64,000 bases of DNA from Lumbricus rubellus (GCA_945859605.1 OX243814.1:17642387-17706386), one strand, 5' to 3'. Shown: positions 23,887 through 37,151, counted from the first letter of the stretch. Notes: generated by a model not told the origin, from the letters alone. Program-made: numbers and translations.

Positions 23887-26411
23887 GACGATTTATATAG
23901 CGCCGTAGCTCGGCCGAGGCCGAAGGAAAGGGCGCTGTACAGTGTACACGGGATAACATGTTACTGTCAATAAATAAACGATTGTTTGAATAGGTGAGTT
24001 TTGAGACTGGATTTAAATGTCTCCAGAGATGGTGCCATCTTCACGTGGGCAGGAAGACTGTTCCATGCAGTTGGTCCCGACACAGAGAACGAGCTTTCAC
24101 CAAACCTCGTGGTTGACCGTGGGACATGCAGCATGCCCCTCGCCGACGATCTTAACCCTCGGGCTACCAGGGGGGGTGGTATCCACCCCCCCCTAGGTTT
24201 TTTCCAACTCAAACTTTTTTCGTTAGGAATAAAATTTTGACGTTTTAGGTAGCTGTAGAGGATTCATTTGCACACATTTTGAGCTAAAATGTGTGATGAT
24301 ATACCATACCATTCAAAAGTTATACCCGATATACCCGAGGCACCAGAGGGGGGGTGGATACCACCCCCCTTAGATTATCGGCTGTATCTTATCCGTCCTT
24401 TGACATGAAGAGACACCAAATACACCATTCTGTAGAGGGAATGTGGGGCTACATTGTGGTGGTCACGGAGTTGTCTTTGGACAACCGGAAGTGCTCAAAA
24501 TAAATTAAAATATAAATAAAGGTGTTTTATTTTCATAAACTTTTCATGTTTTTCCTATTAAACATTATTCATAATTTATTTTTTAAGAGAAATAAATTAT
24601 GTCATTCTATAGAGGGCATTCAGGGCTATTTTTTGATACCAATTAATTTGACATTTGATGACCGGAAGTGCTCAAAATAAATTTAAATGTGTGAAAATTT
24701 TGGGTTTTTTTACAACGCAAACCGATAAGTCTGCGTAAACGTTTTTCAGCTTGTTTTGCATGTTTTTTCTCTTTTTATTGTAACTAAAACTAACTTATTA
24801 CTAGTTTTTATAGTTGAATATTGGACTTTATTGTATGTAAACTATTTTTAATTAAATAAATTATGCTAAAAACCAGAGAATCTAATATTTTGCTTATGCG
24901 AAAGTATACATTTTGTGGAATCGACGGGTGCCTACGGTAAAAAATTCATAACTTCGGGGTGCTTTCATATATTTTAAACCTAAATATACCATTTTGTGCA
25001 GAAATGAATGCTGAATCCATAGGTGTATTACAAGTTATGATATCTCAAACCAAACCCAAAATCCGGGGGGGGTGGTAACCACCCCCCCTTTTGGTAGTCA
25101 GTGTTACAAAAAAAGCTTGGTAGCCTGAGGGTTAACCTATTGTCTGTGATTGGAATGCAGAAATCCGCGATGTATTCAGGCATGAGGTTGTGTAATGACT
25201 TGTATGTAGGCCTAATTAGGCAGAGCTTTTTGTATTGAATTCGCTGGGGGACACGCAGCCAGTGCAGGTTGTCACGCAGCAGGTCAGTCAAATGATCGGA
25301 TGGTGTGCGACCGTATATAATGCGTGCAGCGGAGTTGAGCACCGACTGGATCCGCTCCAGCTGACAAGCCGGAAGACCCGCCAGTACACTGTTGCAATAG
25401 TCAACCCTGGAGACGATGAAGCTGTTGACTAATATGACGGCCGTTGAGGTTGGGACGAATCTGCGGATGGTTTTGATTCGTCGCAGTTGGTAGAAACAAC
25501 CTCGAATAAGTTGACTCACGTGGGCCGTCATGGTCAAACAGCTGTCGAATTGAACTCCAAGGTTGCGAATGGTGTCAGCTGGGTTGACTTCTGAATCACC
25601 GATGTTGAACGCACTGCCATCAAGTAGATGGCGGCGTCGGAAGGTAGTGCACCATATGAACTCCGTCTTGGAGGGATTGAGCTTTAGACGTTTGGATGCC
25701 ATCCACTCCGAAATTTGTTCAATACACAGCAGCACTCTCTGTTTCAGTTCTGCTGTTTGTGATGGTTTGCAGAAAAAGTAAAGCTGTGTATCGTCCGCAT
25801 AGCAGTGGTGAAGCAATCCATGTACTTCTATAATCCTCTCCAAGTCGGCCGTATACAGTACAAAGAGGAGAGGCCCGAGCATTGATCCTTGTGGAACACC
25901 GCAGGTGACCAGCCTGGGTTCCGTCTCCCCTCCTGCCAAATAGACTGATTGGGTGCGTCCTCTTATGTAGGATTCAAGCCAACTAAGCGCTCTGTCCTTT
26001 ATCCCAAATGAACCAGACAGTCACTGCATCAAGATGTCGTGGTCGACTGTGTCAAATGCAGCCGACATATCAAGTAGTGACAGCAGCGCCAGTTGGCCTG
26101 AGTCGATGGCATTGACTAGATCGGAGAAGACTTTTAGAAGCGCAGTCTCGGTGGAATGACCACGCCTGTAGGCAGACTGAAACCGAGGAAGAAGGTGTGA
26201 TGCAGACAGGTACTCAATCAGCTGATGGTTGGCAATACGCTCAAGTACTTTTGAAATGAACGTTAGATTGGAGACCGGTCTGAAGTTGGCAGGTGACGAT
26301 TCCTCAGCTCCAGCTTTCTTCAAGAGTGGCTTGACTATTGCGTGCTTCCATTTAGACGGGAAACGGCCGATGGCGAAAGAATTGTTGAACATCCGTGGCC
26401 ACTCTCCCCTT
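23887..26411 (-). mobile_element. 5'-truncated CR1/L2-type LINE, broken
   Basis: The minus frame contains reverse transcriptase blocks in order: FRPVSNLTFISKVLER, LLDMSAAFDTVDHDI (catalytic Asp), GVPQGSMLGPLLF, YADDTQLYF (catalytic Asp pair), then C-terminal IYGRTPSDHLTDLL and WNSLPAHVKMAPSL. One in-frame TGA (26021-26023) interrupts it, with the same frame open on both sides. A piggyBac-like MITE (24156-25131) splits the C-terminus. The 3' region has GGCGCTATATAAATCGTC and the microsatellite tail. The 5' end stops at a hairpin at 26394-26432. The endonuclease is missing, so it is inactive. Confidence 0.88.
24156..25131. mobile_element. piggyBac-like MITE inserted in LINE at TTAA
   Basis: TTAA (24152-24155 and 25132-25135) flanks inverted ends CCCTCGGGCTACCA and TGGTAGCCTGAGGG. 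TTAA duplication and CCCT ends are piggyBac hallmarks. Subterminal palindromes GGGGGTGG...CCACCCCC occur at both ends and again near 24350. Internal GACCGGAAGTGCTCAAAATA-type segments are repeated (near 24483 and 24660). There is no transposase. The LINE frame is in register on the two sides with a single TTAA. Confidence 0.85.
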
Positions 26412-26432
26412 GAAAAGGGGAGAGTGGCCACG
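26394..26432. other. Perfect 18-bp hairpin at LINE 5' boundary
   Basis: CGTGGCCACTCTCCCCTT, loop GAA, then the exact complement. It sits where LINE similarity ends, so it may mark an inversion junction formed at insertion. Confidence 0.85.
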
Positions 26433-28930
26433 ATGAATCAGGTTGTGGCCATGCACAATCTGTCTATCATTTGTAATTTTAGTGCATATTATGGTCTGCT
26501 TATACCGCAGTCATTTAGGCCTATAGCGATTTGACTAAAGGTGTCGAGGTTTGAATTTTCATATTGAGTATTCAGGATTTTGAAGATATTGAACAGAATA
26601 ATAATAAGACTAGTTGTTCCTCATTAAATTGCGGCCGCAATCTTTAATGAGTCCGTATCGATACGGTATTACAGGCAGAAGAGTAATGGAGTGAACTTGC
26701 TCAGTCTCCCGAGAGCTGACAATATCGGGGTTTTAATTGCAGGACGGATTAGCCCACCGCACACGTAGGGATACCACGTCAGGCTCCGGTAATTGAGGTC
26801 CTCACACGCGGGTACATGCCAATCCATCCTTTGAAAATTATCTATGTATCGACTAAAATCGTTTGAAAAGAAAGCATGGAGACTGTACGGAAATTTCCAA
26901 GAAGCGTTTGTTCTACATTGGACCCACAGCTATCTGGGCAAAATGTGAAACAAGCGTTTCTGTCCGGCGTACATGAATGGTTTTTAAACCATTTAATAGC
27001 AGCAGCTAAATGATGGACAAGCTCGGTCCATCGAACGTTCTATTTAGCCGACATGCCTGGTTTTAAAACCGTATTAATTTTATTTTCTTGAACAATGTGA
27101 TGTTTAGTGAAGAGATCACAGAGATGAATAGCTCTCGGAGCACTTTTATAGCTAAAAAGCATTCTGCTTTCGCTCCATTGGAGGGCGGGTAATGTAACAC
27201 AAATAAAATGCAATGTAATGTAATGTAAATCATGAACTTATAATCCCCACCGGTCAGCCAATTGCTCGTCATGTCAATCAATTAAGCCTTATTAAGGCTG
27301 CTTAAATTCGATTCTTCAATAGATAGCTGTTACTATGACAACCGCAATATGTGTCGCGCGCTCTTTAATAAAACTCAATAATTATTCCGAAATTAAGGTC
27401 ACAGCGTCACGTGGTCAATCATTGTTAAAAAGTAAGTAAGCACGAAATTTTCGTTTATTCAATTATCCGATCGACAGACCGCAACCGGTTACACTATACA
27501 ATGCACAAACTGTAGGGCCACTCCAAGGAAAATGCCACGTCTAGGTCTTCTTTTCCTTCTGGCTAGGTCTAGATAAATATTGTTAATGGACTGGATGCGT
27601 TTGACTATCAAGGAGACACTCTAAAAAAACGACAATGGTAGGCATAGGGCCTATAGGCCGAACGTTAACAGAAAAGTCTTGTAGGCCTTAGCCCTAATGG
27701 CGCTTTTCTGCGCAATTATAAAGCACGAAGAAAATCAAAATTATATGGTTCAGACTTCAGAAAAAGAAAGGCGAAAGATGAAAGTAGAAAATTAAATGTC
27801 AACATTTAGGTCTTCAGACTACAGCAACCGTTCGACAATTTATTTTTTTGACAAAACCTAGCCTATAGCGCTTCAATCGCGTAACTTAATGCACTCAAAG
27901 ACAATTACAGACAATTATAATATATAAGCGCAAATTCTCTCACAATCCACAGCTAAATATCCCTAGACCTACAAACGAATACAGACCTGCGTATGGTGTC
28001 TCTTACGTTGGTCTAGGCTACCTCTCAAAGGCAAAAGCCAATCGAACATTTCTTGCATTGTCTCCCACGTAGTGACGTAGGACGAAGTCTGCATGCACCT
28101 CTCAAAGGCCCTTCTCTCTAGCAGCTCTAGCTGATGTCATTGTCTTAACAAAACGAGTTAACGTCAAGTGGCTTTTATGTAAAATTAATGATGGCGTCAT
28201 GGCGAACAATGTAGGTCTGGATACTCTGCAAGGAAGTCTCTATAAGTCTATGGAGCCAGCAGTCATTAATCTAGTTCCCCTGCTTGGAGAGAGTTCGGAT
28301 TTCTGGGGGAGGGGGAACGTCCGTGATCCGTCATTTTTTCTGACGACCTTTTTAGTCTTTCTCTCAAATTTTCAGATCAATAATAACTAACCCTATCGTG
28401 ATGATGGACAATCAATTGGGGGGGGTGGGTGGGTGGGAAATTTGTTGCACGTTTAATTTGTCGAACATTTGTTAACGTAGGCTATTTACATGTTATACAG
28501 ACTACAGTAGGCCTACCTCTCGCATTGGGGGGGGGGGGGGTAATTCATTCCTGGGGTACTTCCTTCAAGAAACGTCTAATTTAAGGACTTCGTACTGCGT
28601 AGCTAGTAGGCTATTTTTCATTACTTAAGAAAAAAGTTTTAACAATGTCGACAACAGTACTGCGTGTGTTGTATAGAAAGATAACGAGCAATGTAGGCAA
28701 TGTAGGCTAGAGGCAGTTTTTCACAAACACGTAGACGAAAACATCCAAAGTTCACAGCTAAAATCTTCATTCACAGTTGGTTACATAACTACAACCGGGA
28801 TATTCGATGGCAAATAGATTCTGTGGGCGCTAAATAACCGACGCAGTTAGCATCGATGTTTAGGGGTTATGTAGGCCTACTTATAAAAAAAGTAACGTCG
28901 GGTCTGACTAAGATGCAGGTTTTGGGCTTA
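26433..28930. other. No gene recognised
   Basis: Unique sequence with G-runs near 28420 and 28527. A short stretch at 28240-28330 resembles one at 57400-57470 (AGTCATTAATCTAGTTCCCC against GTGATTTATCTAGTCCCCTG), both followed by G-runs, probably one repeat family. No domain or splice pairs are seen. Confidence 0.3.
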
Positions 28931-28935
28931 TATTT

Positions 28936-28946
28936 ACACACGCGCG

Positions 28947-28977
<31 letters not shown>

Positions 28978-28988
28978 AGACACACACA

Positions 28989-29025
<37 letters not shown>

Positions 29026-29028
29026 ACA
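28936..29028. repeat. (CG)n-(CA)n alternating tract
   Basis: CG repeats, then about 75 bases of CA repeats with two CT-containing breaks. Such purine-pyrimidine alternation can adopt Z-form DNA. Confidence 0.92.
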
Positions 29029-29059
29029 TGTACTCTACTTAGACAAACTCGTGATCTAA

Positions 29060-29559
29060 ACTGCCAATGCGCCAATTCCCATAGTCGTTTATTGAAACAT
29101 AATATAATTATGTAATTAATCACGCATTCTTTAATATCCGTTGAAAATGAAAGAATGAGCGCATTTACGCATGATGTAGGGCTTGTAGGCCCATAGGCTA
29201 CGTAATGTTCTCTGTTAAACCTCCATATCAAAGACATGAGGACACATAGGTAGGCTACTAAACAAATCTGTCTGGACTAAACTCGGCATATTAAGTGACT
29301 TGTCCACATCTAAAAATGTTGTTTAAAATCCTGGGAAACTAAAAAATGGCACAAGAAATTCACAGAGACTTAGCACAAATTCCGTCAAGACTTGGAAAGC
29401 AATAATGGCATGATCACAACAGACAGAATTATGTCAACACGGTAATACAGTTTTTATAAATGAATTTATCACTAATGCCGCAAACGAAAAAGTCGTTCCT
29501 CTACTGTTTTCCAAGGCGTCTTTGTCACCAACACTTAGAGACCAAGTTTCTTTGTCTTC
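29060..29559 (-). other. 3' flank of TIR unit 2, shared with unit 4
   Basis: Blocks here match the flank of unit 4: AATGAAAGAATGA-GCGCAT, AACGTTCTCTG-TAAACCT and GGCATGATCACAACA are seen at both 29140-29520 and 47870-48430. It may be 3' untranslated sequence or a duplicated flank. No clear polyadenylation signal can be assigned. Confidence 0.5.
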
Positions 29560-32180
29560 CTAATCGCTGTCTTCCGACCAATCGACTTCTACACACTCCG
29601 CATCGTCAGCGACGCGACATTCGGTCACAGTCGGTTTGACAAAGCGACGATCACTGGCGACAAGAACTGCAAGAAAGATCGTTTCCAACTTTGAATAGGC
29701 CTAATAATAATCTTCGTTTAATTGAGACAAATCAGGGTGACACACCGCACCCAGTTAATACATGTCAATGCATTTTAGAAATAAACAACAAAAGTAATGT
29801 AAGGATAACAATGTCATTAATTATTATGGGCGACAAAGAGAACCATCGGAATAAAGTTTCCAACATCTTTAACTAAAATGGGAAACGAAAGTCCAATTTC
29901 TATGGCGAAAACAAGATGAAGAGAAAGCTAATCGCACGATCTTCTTCAAGAAGACAAGAAGACAATAATTACTAAATCAAATTCATAGTTCAGAAATGAC
30001 TACTATTAAGTTCTGGTGGAGATACATTAGAATTATGCTGAGTCTCGTAGGATCATATCTGTCTGAATTTGAGCACCGGACATAGGCATAGGGCCTACGT
30101 AAAACTAAACCATGGACTGAGAAATCCTGAAATGCTATGGACAGGTAACCATGAAACAAGGCAGTGTTTTCAGGAGAAGACAGGACCGCACAAATAGGCC
30201 CTGAAAGAGCACGATAGAAGGGGCTATAGTATGACAATTATTTAGCTAAAACAGGACGCCCAAACACGTATGCAGAATTTGTTAATGTGAAAACTATCAG
30301 TGAGATAAATCTGGAAACATATAAATTATCAGAGATGGCAATCATCATTTATTTAAGTTTTTTTCTTCAATACATCATGCATGTTACTGAACAGTTGAGA
30401 TAACCAAAAGCCTATCAAAGATTGCTAGAGTATTCTTTGATAACTTTCCAGAAGCTCCAATTAAAATAGGCTCATAACATTGTAAAGTCATGCACGTATT
30501 GCATTAGGGATATTACAGCATTTTGGGGTCTATTAGCAGGATTTCCACCGTTTTACACCTCCACTGCTTTTTCTATAGTATAGTGCCCGTCTTTTCCCAT
30601 AACTTCACACACATTATCAAATCACAGGCAACAGAAGAAGAAAAGTGAATATTATATTATATCATGTTTTATGAAAAGTTGAAAACATATTACATGTAAG
30701 TTAATTACCTAATCAAGTAATCTGATAAATTAATAATGTTTCAGCATTTTATTTAGCCTAATTGTGCATGCATGCTAACTTGTCATTTCGATGCATTGTA
30801 CGCCTCTGTTCGAAGAGTTCTATGTTTCATGAGTGCAGTAGCTTAAATTGTGGACTAGTTCAAAACCAAACATATAACAAAAGATATAAAATGTACCTGA
30901 ATGCATAACATTAGGCTACTAATTGAGTGATGTCCGATTATATATAATTACATCAATAGGTTGAAATTACATTGCATGTTATATTATTTATGTTTGAAGA
31001 GTTCTGCTATAGTCAAACGTTATAGAACGCATTGCATACATGTATGTTATTGGTCGGGTTCATTTTCTTCCTAGAAATAGGCTATACTAATCGTCTTGAT
31101 ATCTAAAACAGTGTACATTGTATGTATACCTGGAATCATGACTCGGAGTGCTTCTATGAGACCCGGTAATTCGGTGTTGTATCCTTCCGTCGTTGACACA
31201 TCAGTTATCCGCACCCCTTCAAACAAGTTCCTGACTTTCGTGCTGAGGTGGTGTCCATCAACAAGTACTGGGATGATACACTTTTCACATTTCGTGGCGC
31301 ACTTGAGTTCTGTGTCAAACACCAGAAGAAAAAACGATTGCGGACACGAGTCACTTCTATGCATCAATGCTCATGGTCACTACAAGCGGCACGAGTTAAA
31401 ACAAGCGGATCCGGGATCCGGTCAACATTTTTGTGTACCGTACATTCACCATAATATTATGTGTTCTGTATGGTTGGGAAACAAACGAATCAGTCCTACA
31501 GGAGCTAGGAGATTTAAGAGTGGATATGTCATTAGACCAAAGAATCACAAGACAGAAATTGACGTATTTTGGTCACGTGTTGCGCGCAGATGGTCTGGAG
31601 AAGGCGATGATGTTGGCGTGTGCATGGAGATGGGACGAGGAGAAGAGGACGACCAAGGACTGGATGGATGGAGGAGGTGCACAGAAGAACAGCGATGAGT
31701 CTCGAACAGCTGAGAGAGGCGACGAGAAATAGGAAATCAGTCCAAAGCAAAAACCAAGAACAGAAATGAGTTTTTTTATAATTGTTCCTCGAGTCTCATT
31801 GGATCGGCGACAAACTGGTTATAAAATTAATCACTTGCCTTTCTGCATTGCCGTGGAAGATAATATCTTTCGTCTCTTCAATGTTGCCAAGAAAGCAAAT
31901 GCTGAGTGTGAACAAATCTCGAAATACTTAACCACAAAATAGACTGACCTCATATTATTATAATAGCAGAAGAAGACAAAATATAGGGCCTACAAAATAC
32001 TACGGAAAAAATTCCGTGTAATACAAGCGGTGATTTAGATTTACCTCTGCAGCACGAACTACGAGTGAATTCCTTGCACAGAATGGGAACAAAGACCCGA
32101 GACTGAACGAGCGCCTCGATAAAAGGACCTCCAAATTCGTCGCCCGTTCCTGGAGAAAATCAACAGTACTGTTTCACAAA

Positions 32181-32254
<74 letters not shown>

Positions 32255-32919
32255 GAGACCCGAGAGAAACAAGCCACCTATTCCAAAGGCTTTCAATTAT
32301 TATTCAGTGATTCAATGCCGTTGCTTACCACAGCACTTTTGACTTGCCAGAATTGGATGAAGCGTAGCCGTTCCAGAACCCACCAACTAACAGTCTCCGG
32401 ACAATTTTTTGAAATCCCGAGAGATCCTAGGTACCTCGGGTAAAATAAAAAATTAAAAAATTAAAAAAATTAATAACAATAATAATAATAATAATAATAA
32501 TAATATAGAATATATAAAAATAAAATAAAAAAAATAAAATAATAATAATAATAAATGGCTGTCTGCATAGACTAGAGATTGCCATTAACCCTTTAATGCT
32601 GAGAGTGTAGTAAAATGTATGGGAAGTCCTATACCCTCCGGCATTAAAGGGTTAACCCGAGTTGTAGGCTATTAAGTAAATAATGTCGGATTGCGAACAG
32701 AGAAGATAATGTATTAGGATGGGTTATACACTGGTATTATAACATGCTCTAATGTTGCACATGTATGGCTAATATTGTAGATTATAACTACACACTCAGT
32801 CCCTCTCGAATGTCGCCATTGAAGAAAGTCCTGATGCCGTCTTTGTTCAGTTCGGCGACAACGTTTCTTGCGATGTCTTTACGCTGGCAATCGAACGGGC
32901 AGGACACGCAGACTGACAT
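29560..32919 (-). CDS. Small TIR-domain protein, unit 2
   Basis: Minus-strand exons: A 32919-32796, B 32149-32045, C 31309-31130, D 29666-29560; 171 residues. Every junction between them is GT-AG and phase 1. A starts MSVCVSCPFDCQRKDIARNV and continues to NGDIREGL (TIR strand A to BB-loop region). B carries FIEALVQSRVFVPILCKEF. C carries KCIIPVLVDGHH and GLIEALRVMIP. D is an acidic tail ending VEVDWSEDSD. The codon across B/C is G|AA, a Glu aligned by eye with SARM1 E642 (pattern xEL...A....K.IIPV). Family roles are TIR-TIR signalling or NAD cleavage, here without any partner domain. Introns hold a LINE fragment and (AAT)n. No 5' exon like those of units 3 and 4 is found before A. The downstream flank matches unit 4, so the two are duplicates. 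Confidence 0.78.
31440..31760 (+). mobile_element. 3' fragment of an RTE-type LINE
   Basis: Plus frames give ITRQKLTYFGHVLRADGLEK and then, after frameshifts, MSLEQLREATRNRKS. This is the C-terminal end common to RTE-like LINE proteins. It is inserted in intron B/C of TIR unit 2. Confidence 0.65.
32186..32253. repeat. (AAT)n microsatellite in TIR unit 2
   Basis: Trinucleotide run just upstream of exon B in the intron. Further A/T-rich (AAT)n and AAAAT runs lie at 32446-32553. Confidence 0.9.
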
Positions 32920-33029
32920 CTCTGATGAAATGCGGATGTCTAAGGCCACAAGCAAATATATTTTATGACTGAAAGGTAAAAATAAACATTTGAAGTAAGA
33001 ACCCAAATACAGCAAATTATGCATAAAGT

Positions 33030-33260
33030 GTGGGGCGCGGTGGTGTAGTGGGTATGTTCGTCGCCTTGCAGCCGAAGGGTTGCAGGTTCGAATCCACCTC
33101 AAGTCGCCGCGTAGGGATCTTGGGCAAGTTCTTCACTCGCAATTGCTCAGCGCTTCGGCGTGAAACTCCGATGTAGTGTCCGCTCTGTAGTCGGGAGCGC
33201 CTCTGAGTAGGGTGAGCTTGAAAGGGCGCTATGACAAGTGCACATACGAACAAACAAACA
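33030..33260 (+). mobile_element. tRNA-derived SINE, full-length copy
   Basis: Starts GTGGGGCGCGGTGG and has GGTTCGAATCC, CTTGGGCAAG, CTCAGCGCTTCGG and the GGGCGCTATGACAAGTGC tail. It lies upstream of exon A of TIR unit 2. Confidence 0.83.
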
Positions 33261-33766
33261 TAAAGGTATACAATCCTCTGAAACGTCAGATATTGTTGAA
33301 CCAGCTACAGTGGTAATGAAACAATAATTCAGTAAATAACGTCGGTTAGGACTAAACTTCTGGGTACTATTTAAGTCTCTGGGATATGCTTAGTGTTAAG
33401 TTCAGGCAACGGCTAGAGTTGGGTTGACGCCATGGTCGGAGACCAAGAGATATTTCGTAGTGATGGTTACTTTGTGATAGGTTTGGCGTTTAGTCACGGT
33501 TGCTATTGCAGTAATAATCACATTATGCTACAGTTTTAAAAGTAAACGTAATGACAGCGTCATGCATGCTTAGATGTGAAAATAATGACTTTGAAGGTAT
33601 TGGAATATCCCGTAGTATCCAGAATTCGCTGAAAGTCATAGTCCTTAGAGGCTTAGACGACATGCTTATGAACATAGACCAATTGTAACACATCACATTT
33701 AGATCTATCCCTACCAAGTAGGCTACAAATCGTGTTGATATCTAAAACAGTGTACATTGTATGTAC

Positions 33767-35704
33767 CTGGAATCATGACTCGGAGTGCTTCTATGAGACC
33801 CGGTAATTCAGTGTTGTACCCTTCCGTCGTTGACACATCAGCTATCCGCACCCCTTCCAACAAGTTCCTGACTTCAGTACTAAGGTAGTGTCCATCGACA
33901 AGTACAGGAATGATGCACTTTTCACTTTTCACGGCATATATGAGTTCTATGTCAAACACCAGAAAAAACGATTGCGGACACGAGTCACTTCTATGCATCA
34001 ATGCTCATGCATGGTCACTACAAGAGACATGAGTTTTAAAAAATGGATCCGGTCAACATCTTGTGTACATTTGCCCATAATAATTATTAGGCCTATGTGT
34101 TCTATAAGCTTAGCTATAATAGTTCCAATATTAGAGAATAGGTCGTAGGTCTGATGCCGGTATACATGTATGTCTGTTTGACCCTATTTTTGCACTTGCA
34201 GAGAATAATTGCTAAACTTATTTTTAGGCACTGTGAAACATTGACGTTTTTGGTGTGCAAATTGCAAATCATTTACCAGAATCGATACATAAATGACATT
34301 TTTGCTGAACAAAATGCTAGAAAAAAACTATATGATGCCATGACAGTGTTTTAAGTGAGCCTACTAATAATAAGTAGATAAGTCTGCAACCTGGTAGATT
34401 TTAAATTCAACTGACAAGTCACTGCAATTAGGCAGTCTCATTTGTGCAGCATTCGTGTAGTATTGCTGAAAGTATCGGGCAAAATTACTTAAGTAAAAGT
34501 AAAAGTAACATGGATTTTAATTACTTAAGTAAAAGTAAAAGTACTCATCACAAATTTTACTTAAGTAAAAGTAAAAAGTAACCCCTTCAAATAATACATT
34601 TTAAGTAAAAAGCAAAAGTACCGAGTCTTTCTATAACTCAATCGTTTATTAACCTCAAGAATACTAAATTCTCGAAATGTCACTTATCGTTGAGTCTAGT
34701 ACGCACGCTTCCGATTCATTGTTAGCACAATGCACAGCTGAAGAGTGGTTCTGCTGCAGAAATGGCAGTGCATCCAGCGTGCACCACCCATCGAAAATCT
34801 ATTTTTAGGCATGCAAATTTGAATCAGCTGTCTTAGCTTAGCGAAACGAAATGTTAATTAGCGCTTTGAAGTAACGAACATTGTAACGAGTGTCGCATAA
34901 ATTGTAACGAAGTAAAAGTACTGAAATATGGGTAAAATTTTACTTCGTTGAAAGTAAAAGTATTTCATTTTTTCGATACTTCGATACATGTGAAAGTAGG
35001 CTACTCAAACTTTTACTTAAGTACAGTAACGCGTTACTTTTACTTCGTTACTGTACAACACTGCATTCATGTTTATTCTGTGAGTGAGTTTTAGGATATA
35101 GCATAGATTAGGAATAGCCTAATAGCAAATGCCATTAATTAGTTTTTGGTGATCTTGAGCGCAAGAGCTCAAAGATAACGGCCTTACAAGGCCAAACAGA
35201 GGCACATGCGAGACATCTGCAAACGGTCCATGAAAAGCTAGCTACGCCACTGGTCGTCAGTCATAATTTTGTGTTCTTGTGATTTTTAATTGCATAGATC
35301 TAACTCTACATTGTAACCGGTCTGTCAAGTTGACAGTATCAACGGGACTGTTCAATAAAGAGGAATATTTTTAACATAGACTAGACCTAATGATAGCAGA
35401 AGAGGACGAAATATAATATAGGCCTACATGTACATGCAGCTACTACAAAAACAAATTTTTCTTTAATGCTTCGCGTAAGGACACGCTTCGGGGAGCGCGC
35501 TTTTTCACCTGCTGGCTCCCGCTGCTGGAACAGTCTGTTTACCACTGTTCGTTCCGGCCAACTCAGTTGATCCTTTAATTGAAATCTCGACCCAAAAGAC
35601 ATTATCTCTTTTCTAAGGCGTTCCTCTGACTGATTGCGTTTGTGTTTGTATAGAGGCGTATTTGTAACGGCATGTGCTGTGTTACGGCGCCATAGAAATT
35701 GTCG

Positions 35705-35763
<59 letters not shown>

Positions 35764-36506
35764 TATTATTATTATTATTATTAACACAAGCGATAATTTA
35801 GAATTACCTTCGCTGCACGTACTGCTGCGAGTGAAACCCTCAAACAGAATGGGAACAAACACGGGAGACTGGATGAGTGCCTGGATAGCAGGACCTCCGA
35901 ATTTGCCGTTCAATCCTGGAGATAAAGATTAGACGTTTCACAAAACTTATTCATGAATTATTATAATAGGTCTAATGTTATTTGATGATTGCATATGAAT
36001 GACAGCACATAATCTTACTTATTATCTAAAGCGAGTTATAGCCTACTGTGTTAATCATCGTAGAAAACGAACTCACTGTCATTCAATGAATCAATCAATA
36101 AAAGAAATTAATATAGTGCTCCATCTAGATATTAGCTGCTCAGGGGCTCTCCAGAGCCAACCACGGTTCATAATGACAGCTTTCAGAAAGACATTGAGTC
36201 AGGGACGGATACAGAAATTTTCGAAGTTTGGGGGGGGGGCAAAATTGTTGGTCTTGGCTCAAAAAAATTCCTTGGCCTTTCGCCGAAAAATTTGATGACC
36301 TTTTTTAGTCATTAAATGAGATTTCGACCAAATTTTGGTCGTTCGAAATCTCATACAAATGTATCATTTTCTCACTACGTACGCCATTCATCTTTAATGT
36401 GACCGTTGTAGAAAGTCTTGATGTCGACTTTGTTCATTTCGGCGACAACGTTTCTTGCGATGTCTTTACGCTGGCAATCATACGAACAGCATACATAGAC
36501 TGCCAT
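33767..36506 (-). CDS. TIR-domain gene, unit 3, lacking a recognisable last exon
   Basis: Minus-strand exons: A 36506-36383, B 35915-35808, C 33946-33767, with phase 1 GT-AG junctions. Together they encode a full TIR domain: A starts MAVYVCCSYDCQRKDIARNV, B has LIQSPVFVPILFEGF, C has KCIIPVLVDGHY and GLIEALRVMIP. The split B/C codon is Glu, matching the SARM1 catalytic position. C ends with a good donor (CCAG|GTACAT), but no exon D is found between it and unit 2. Without splicing, translation would stop 12 codons later. Splicing to the D exon of unit 2 would be in phase. An upstream untranslated exon ends at 37152. Exon C is nearly identical to that of unit 2, so the duplication is recent. 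Either a partial gene or the 5' half of a chimeric transcription unit. Confidence 0.62.
34458..35063. mobile_element. hAT-like non-autonomous element
   Basis: Ends TAGTATTGCTGAAAGTA and (on the complement) CAGTGTTGTACAGTAAC are flanked by an 8-bp repeat with one mismatch (CATTCGTG / CATTCATG). The body is rich in ACTTAAGTAAAAGTAAAAGT units in both orientations. It lies in intron B/C of TIR unit 3. Confidence 0.6.
35708..35782. repeat. (ATT)n microsatellite in TIR unit 3
   Basis: Trinucleotide run within the intron, about 25 bases downstream (gene sense) of exon B. Confidence 0.9.
36179..36300. mobile_element. Single end of a hAT-like MITE
   Basis: CAGGGACGGATACAGAAATT followed by a G-run has the end structure of the other MITEs here, but no matching right terminus is found. 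A near-perfect hairpin (ATGAGATTTCG...CGAAATCTCAT) lies at 36317-36355, between it and exon A of unit 3. Confidence 0.4.
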
Positions 36507-37151
36507 CTGTGATGAAATGCGGATGTCTACAAGCAAATATATTTTATGATTGAAAAGTAAAAATAAACAGTAGATATAAAAACTAACATGCTGCAAATTA
36601 TGGATATAAAAGTAAGTATTCTGAAACGTCAGAGTTTTTATACCATTGGTCACAAAATATGTTAGGTTAGGACAAAACTCTTAAGGACTTGTTTAAAGCT
36701 TCAGGGTATGGTTACCTTGTAACGGTTAAAGTTGGAAGGGGGAACGCCATGGTTACAGATCATAAATAGGCCTAATATTGGAGCTGTGGATAATTGTGAT
36801 TGGCCTACTCTGCCGTATGGCCATTGTTGAGATCGTAGCAATTATTGCATGCTACGCTGTCATGGCAACGTCATGCATAGAGGGCGTGAAGGCATTCAAG
36901 GCACTGGGACATCTATCATTGTTCAGTACTCCCAGTAAATAATGCTATCATCCAACCAATCTTTTTCTGTTAACCACACGTTCTGATGATGTCACTTGCT
37001 TCCACCCATTATATTCATCGATTAGTCTGCTTTGTTTAACTTGTTACCTAGTGTCTTTGAGTGGCATAGCCCTTTATAACTCTGGCGTTCAACGCCACAA
37101 TTTTTAGTTGAAGTAAATAGGTCTACGATTTTAGTGAGGATCGACTCTTAC

